Below, piece by piece: positions 33,117-36,175 of a DNA stretch of 36,175 nt (positions within the stretch are counted from its first letter, which is position 1; the number at the start of each line of letters is the position of its first letter). This DNA comes from Flavobacteriales bacterium. GTDB lineage: Bacteria > Bacteroidota > Bacteroidia > Palsa-965. The stretch lies in assembly GCA_002737665.1 (NCBI GenBank), contig NSIF01000018.1, forward strand, positions 1-36,175, in the 5' to 3' direction. A program made the translations under genes and the position numbers. The notes beneath the pieces are model-generated. The model searched no databases and was not told the DNA's origin. It saw only the letters and a program-made list of their open reading frames with translations.

Positions 33117-33752
33117 CTAAAAAATAGAATTTTTTAATTCCCATAAAAAAGCAATTATTAAAATAGGTTTCATAAGTATTGGAAGTAGGAAGCCGTATGC
33201 AGCACCCCAAAAGTGTGCATCGTGCCCAACATTATCAACTTCTTTTTTGGACATGTAGGAAGAATACCAGAGGTACAGTATTCCGTAAATCCATGCCTGC
33301 ATTGGGATTGCGAAAAAGATGTACAATTTGGATGTAGGAAAGAGCAAAATAGCAGTGTAAACAATTGCAGAAACAGCACCCGATGCTCCAAGTGCGTTGT
33401 AATACTGATTATTCCGTTGTTTAAAAAAAGTGAAAATTGAAGAAAAAAACAAAGCACCTACATACAACAAAACGTAATTTACCATTCCCATTGTTTCACC
33501 AAATAATTCAGGTGAGCAAAAATTGCGTTCCACTAAAGGGCCAAAAAAATAGAGCGTGAGCATGTTTACAAATAGGTGGGGAAAATTAGCGTGCAAAACT
33601 CCATGCGTAAAAAATCGCCACCATTCCCGATTGTGTGCAATAGCGTATGCATTAAACATAAATTTGCCCTTTAAGTCGTTTCGTTCCATCGTTAAAAGTG
33701 AAATAACGCAGGTGATGGCAAGAATTAAATAAGTAAGGATTGGCGTTTGCAT
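33117..33752 (-). CDS. Rhomboid-family intramembrane serine protease
   Basis: A 211-residue inner-membrane protein with six or so hydrophobic segments. The catalytic serine is Ser124 in GASGAVSAI (122-130), and the catalytic histidine is His180 in AHFWGAAYGF. The N-terminal half carries the HxNFPHLFVNM region (54-64) typical of rhomboids, in which the Asn and His help form the oxyanion hole. Length is normal for a bare six-helix rhomboid. The substrate is not known. Downstream of its divergent start (160 bp) lies mnmE. Confidence 0.93.
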   Translation of the reverse strand: MQTPILTYLILAITCVISLLTMERNDLKGKFMFNAYAIAHNREWWRFFTHGVLHANFPHLFVNMLTLYFFGPLVERNFCSPELFGETMGMVNYVLLYVGALFFSSIFTFFKQRNNQYYNALGASGAVSAIVYTAILLFPTSKLYIFFAIPMQAWIYGILYLWYSSYMSKKEVDNVGHDAHFWGAAYGFLLPILMKPILIIAFLWELKNSIF

Positions 33753-33912
33753 AATTAAATTATAGAATTAAACATAGATTATAAAGATACAATCTATGTT
33801 TGAATGAAAAGAAAGTATGGTTTTTTAAGCTGTTTATCAGTGTCTTAGCAAGAATTAGTTAATGCTTTTTGGCAAACAGATGTAGATTTTCCTACATTAG
33901 TCGAAATAATCT

Positions 33913-35310
33913 ATGTACTTCGAACGCGATGATACAATTGTTGCCCTTGCTACAGCTCATGGAACTGCTGCAATTGCCGTAATTCGGCTTAGCGGACCAG
34001 AAGCCTACTCCATCACTGAATCGGTTTTTCGTAACAAAATAGGCAAGGCAAAACGGATTGCACACCATCCCTCACATACCATACATTTTGGGACAATTGG
34101 AGAGGGTGAAATTGCATTGGATGAATGTTTGGTTTCTATATTCAAAGGACCAAATTCTTTTACAGGGCAAGACGTGGTTGAGATTTCCTGTCATGGTAGT
34201 ATTTTTATACAACAACAATTAGTTCAGTTACTGATTCGTTATGGAGCGCGTATGGCCAACGCAGGAGAGTTTTCGTTGCGCGCATTCTTAAATGGCAAGT
34301 TCGATTTATCACAAGCAGAGGCAATAGCAGATTTAATAGCTTCGCAGTCTGCAGCATCGCACCAAGTAGCGCTTGAACAAATGCGGGGGGGATTCTCATC
34401 GAAGATCAGAACATTGCGCGAACATCTATTAAACTTTGCATCGCTCATTGAACTGGAATTGGATTTTGCTGAGGAAGATGTAGAATTTGCAAACCGTGAT
34501 GACCTTAAAAAGTTACTTTATACAATTCAACGCTTGGTGCACCGCTTAGTGAATTCATTTGAAGTTGGTAATGTGATTAAGAATGGAATTCCAGTAGTGA
34601 TTGTAGGAAAACCAAATGCAGGAAAAAGCACTCTTTTAAATGCATTGGTAGATGAAGAACGCGCCATTGTTTCTGAAATTCCAGGTACCACACGTGATAC
34701 CATAGAAGATGAAATTACGATTGACGGAATTCTATTCCGCTTCATTGACACGGCAGGGTTACGGGAGACTACTGATGTGATTGAGTCAATTGGAGTGTCA
34801 AAGGCATTTGAAAAGGTAAAACAATCTGCGATTGTCATTTATCTTTTTGATGTGCATGAATTGACTGCTGGGGAATTAAAATTAAATTTAGATGAGTTAA
34901 AAAAGCACATCACCTCAGATCATTCGCAGCTTGTGCTAATAGGAAATAAAATTGACAAGGAAGATTTTAATAGTATTCAAAAGGAATTCAATGCGTTTGA
35001 TGTTTTGTTTTTGTCGGCCAAAGAAAATTTATACATTGATGATTTGAAATTGAAGTTGGTGAGTTTATTTGATAGTAGGACCGTTCATGTAACGGAAACG
35101 ATTGTAACGAATGCACGCCACGTAGATGCCTTGCGACATACAGGCAATGCGATACAACGAACGATTGATGGATTAAACGGAAATGTGAGTGGCGATTTGC
35201 TGGCACAAGATATTAGAGAGGCACTTCATTATTTAGGTGAAATTACAGGAGAGATTTCGAGTGATGATTTACTCGCTAATATTTTTGGTAAGTTTTGTAT
35301 CGGGAAATAA
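33913..35310 (+). CDS. mnmE: tRNA-modification GTPase MnmE
   Basis: A 465-residue GTPase that, with MnmG, adds the carboxymethylaminomethyl group to U34 of certain tRNAs. The N-terminal formyl-folate domain begins with DDTIVALATAHG. The G domain has G1 GKPNAGKST (232-240), switch region EIPGTTRDTIEDEI, G3 DTAGLRET and G4 GNKIDKED. The protein ends FGKFCIGK with the catalytic Cys462 of the C(I/L/V)GK motif. It is complete. The 3' end is a known target of tyrosine recombinases in other bacteria, and here a broken recombinase gene lies about 200 bp downstream. Confidence 0.98.
   Translation: MYFERDDTIVALATAHGTAAIAVIRLSGPEAYSITESVFRNKIGKAKRIAHHPSHTIHFGTIGEGEIALDECLVSIFKGPNSFTGQDVVEISCHGSIFIQQQLVQLLIRYGARMANAGEFSLRAFLNGKFDLSQAEAIADLIASQSAASHQVALEQMRGGFSSKIRTLREHLLNFASLIELELDFAEEDVEFANRDDLKKLLYTIQRLVHRLVNSFEVGNVIKNGIPVVIVGKPNAGKSTLLNALVDEERAIVSEIPGTTRDTIEDEITIDGILFRFIDTAGLRETTDVIESIGVSKAFEKVKQSAIVIYLFDVHELTAGELKLNLDELKKHITSDHSQLVLIGNKIDKEDFNSIQKEFNAFDVLFLSAKENLYIDDLKLKLVSLFDSRTVHVTETIVTNARHVDALRHTGNAIQRTIDGLNGNVSGDLLAQDIREALHYLGEITGEISSDDLLANIFGKFCIGK
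35293..35310 (+). other. Candidate integration site (att) at the mnmE 3' end
   Basis: The last 18 bp of mnmE (encoding FCIGK and the stop) read TTTTGTATCGGGAAATAA. This is the same segment that serves as the attachment core of the genomic island SGI1 in enterobacteria. No second copy is visible in this window; one would be expected at the other end of the element, outside it. The att role here is inferred from position and the neighbouring recombinase remnant. Confidence 0.4.
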
Positions 35311-35326
35311 TATCCTTTTTCGAAAT

Positions 35327-35346
35327 AATCCCCAACAATCCCCGAC
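35327..35346 (+). repeat. Tandem 10-bp direct repeat
   Basis: AATCCCCAAC followed at once by AATCCCCGAC, one mismatch in ten. It lies 17 bp after the mnmE stop and could be a recombinase arm site or a chance repeat. Confidence 0.5.
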
Positions 35347-35375
35347 CACAAAAAACCTTCTTAATTGTTAATTAC

Positions 35376-35401
35376 CAACACTTTACACGCGTGCTGTGTT
35401 G
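35376..35401. repeat. Nested dyad in the mnmE-integrase gap
   Basis: The outer arms CAACAC (35376-35381) and GTGTTG (35396-35401) enclose the perfect palindrome CACGCGTG (35386-35393). The dyad axes differ by one base. It may be a protein-binding site of the integrated element. Confidence 0.5.
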
Positions 35402-35438
35402 CTAACTATTTTTCGGACTTGGTTGAAGTGTACCCATA

Positions 35439-35493
35439 TTTGTCACAGAAAGAAATACACTGTGACGGTTTTTGTCACAGTTTTTCTGTAACA
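35439..35493. repeat. Alternating GTCACAG/CTGTGAC repeats before the integrase remnant
   Basis: GTCACAG occurs at 35442-35448 and 35474-35480, each extended as TTTGTCACAG. The inverse CTGTGAC occurs at 35460-35466 and, with one change (CTGTAAC), at 35486-35492. The alternating orientation makes two potential hairpins directly upstream of the recombinase ATG. They could be regulator or recombinase arm-binding sites. Confidence 0.6.
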
Positions 35494-35510
35494 ATTTAAA
35501 AACAAAAACC

Positions 35511-35912
35511 ATGAAAATTAACGTCAGAAAAAGAAAAACAGGCGATGAAAAATCAAGCCTAAATTTAGAAATCACAGTTAACGGAAGAAGAACTCGTGAA
35601 TCACTTGATTTGTTTTTATACAACAAACCAAAAAACAAATTACAAGAGAAACAAAACAAAGAAACATTGGAACTAGTTGAACAAATTAAAGCCAGTAAAA
35701 CTATTGAACTACAAGATCAAAAGTATGGCACCATGCGTCAGGATTTTGGCAAAAGAAATTTTCTAAGATTCTTTGAAGAAAAAATGGAAGAACGAAATGA
35801 ATCAGCTGGCAATTATGGAAACTGGGATTCTGCTTTAAAGCATTTGAAAGCTTGTTTTGGTGAAGTGCTTATGATTAACCAATTAAATTTTACCTTTGCT
35901 TATAAACAATAA
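35511..35912 (+). pseudogene. Tyrosine recombinase (integrase), truncated before the catalytic domain
   Basis: The ATG at 35511 begins MKINVRKRKTGDEKSSLNLE, matching the arm-DNA-binding domain of Bacteroidota phage-type integrases. The central part (KNKLQEKQNKETLELVEQI) forms the usual long helix. The core-binding SAM-like domain begins around residue 80 and reaches GNWDSALKHLKACFGE before the frame ends at residue 133. Complete members have about 400 residues with a catalytic R...HxxR...Y domain, which is absent here. The next 263 bp encode a different protein, so this is a deletion or replacement rather than a simple frameshift. It probably cannot recombine DNA but might still bind arm sites. 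Confidence 0.75.
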
Positions 35913-35917
35913 AAGTT

Positions 35918-36175
35918 ATGAATTATATTGGCGTTTTATTTGTTGTTTTATTATACGGTTTAATTTGTTATTTGATAGGTGAGTTTTTTGGACGAGCCAA
36001 ACATATTGGAAGATGGTGGACTATGTTTTTGTTTTGGTCAGCACCAATACCATTAATAGGATTGTTAGCATTAATATTTAGCCCTTCGGCAAAAAAAACA
36101 CAAACTTCAAAGTATAATAGTATTTGGTTGGTATTAGGGGTACTATTCTTGTTGCTGTCAATTAAACCATTATAT
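35918..36175 (+). CDS. Small integral membrane protein (partial, runs off the window)
   Basis: An open frame starting at ATG 35918, 5 bp after the truncated integrase stop, with 86 codons and no stop before the window end. Three membrane segments are likely, at residues about 3-22, 35-54 and 69-82+. The motif GRAKHIGRWW just before the second segment and SPSAKK after it give the protein a conserved look. I cannot name the family. It probably belongs to the inserted element or to the DNA that replaced the integrase C-terminus. Confidence 0.6.
   Translation, partial: MNYIGVLFVVLLYGLICYLIGEFFGRAKHIGRWWTMFLFWSAPIPLIGLLALIFSPSAKKTQTSKYNSIWLVLGVLFLLLSIKPLY

Noticed and set aside
1-36175. tRNA, rRNA, CRISPR array, insertion sequence or restriction system
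   Set aside because: No cloverleaf-like segment, no regularly spaced short repeats, no transposase and no restriction or methylase domain (beyond RNA methyltransferases) were seen on either strand. I could not run dedicated searches.

Overview
The window is low-GC chromosomal DNA from a member of the Bacteroidota. Supporting signs are C-terminal type IX secretion (T9SS) sorting domains, several lipoproteins with short leaders, upstream boxes of the form TAnnTTTG (the Bacteroidota -7 element), a ribosomal protein bTHX gene, and a short RecQ and DASS transporter of the kind common in this phylum. The genus cannot be read from the sequence. Most of the window is ordinary core genome. The only mobile-element signal is in the last 0.9 kb.

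Layout. 1-3.4 kb: the 3' end of a probable asparagine synthetase, a rhodanese-thioredoxin lipoprotein, a small secreted protein, the replication-fork ATPase RarA, and a four-helix membrane protein. 3.5-9.4 kb: a tightly packed envelope operon (lipoprotein, probable outer-membrane protein, T9SS-secreted propeller protein) and a polytopic membrane protein. 9.4-17.1 kb is a minus-strand run: BadF-type sugar kinase, LuxR-type regulator with a degenerate receiver, RNase Z, a T9SS protein, a STAS protein, PyrB, PyrR, and three uncharacterised envelope proteins. 17.2-25.2 kb is a plus-strand run: a lipoprotein, a small secreted protein, a large propeller-amidohydrolase fusion, RecQ and RlmI. 25.3-32.1 kb: a DASS transporter on the minus strand, then a lipoprotein, Fmt, HU, an arginase-family enzyme, TrmH, bTHX (56 residues), PdxH (minus) and YqgE. 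32.2-35.3 kb: a class IV aminotransferase and a rhomboid protease (minus), then MnmE.

The right end. Directly after the intact 3' end of mnmE, a known integration target of tyrosine recombinases such as the SGI1 integrase, lie about 200 bp of tandem and inverted repeats. They are followed by a tyrosine recombinase gene that keeps its arm-binding and part of its core-binding region but stops before the catalytic domain, and then by a small membrane protein that runs off the window. I read this as one edge of a decayed integrated element.

How the genes work together. RNA modification and translation genes (RlmI, TrmH, MnmE, Fmt, RNase Z, bTHX) are scattered between metabolic genes (PyrB/PyrR, PdxH, aminotransferase, arginase family) and chromosome maintenance genes (RarA, RecQ, HU). 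The uncharacterised material is mostly envelope protein in two three-gene clusters. A cross-window regulatory pattern is that several genes have a -7-like box ending only 4-5 nt before the ATG, which predicts leaderless mRNAs. No tRNA, rRNA, CRISPR array, insertion sequence or restriction system was seen. No intergenic gap exceeds 300 bp. I found no convincing complete novel system; the best leads are the mnmE-linked element edge and the two envelope clusters.
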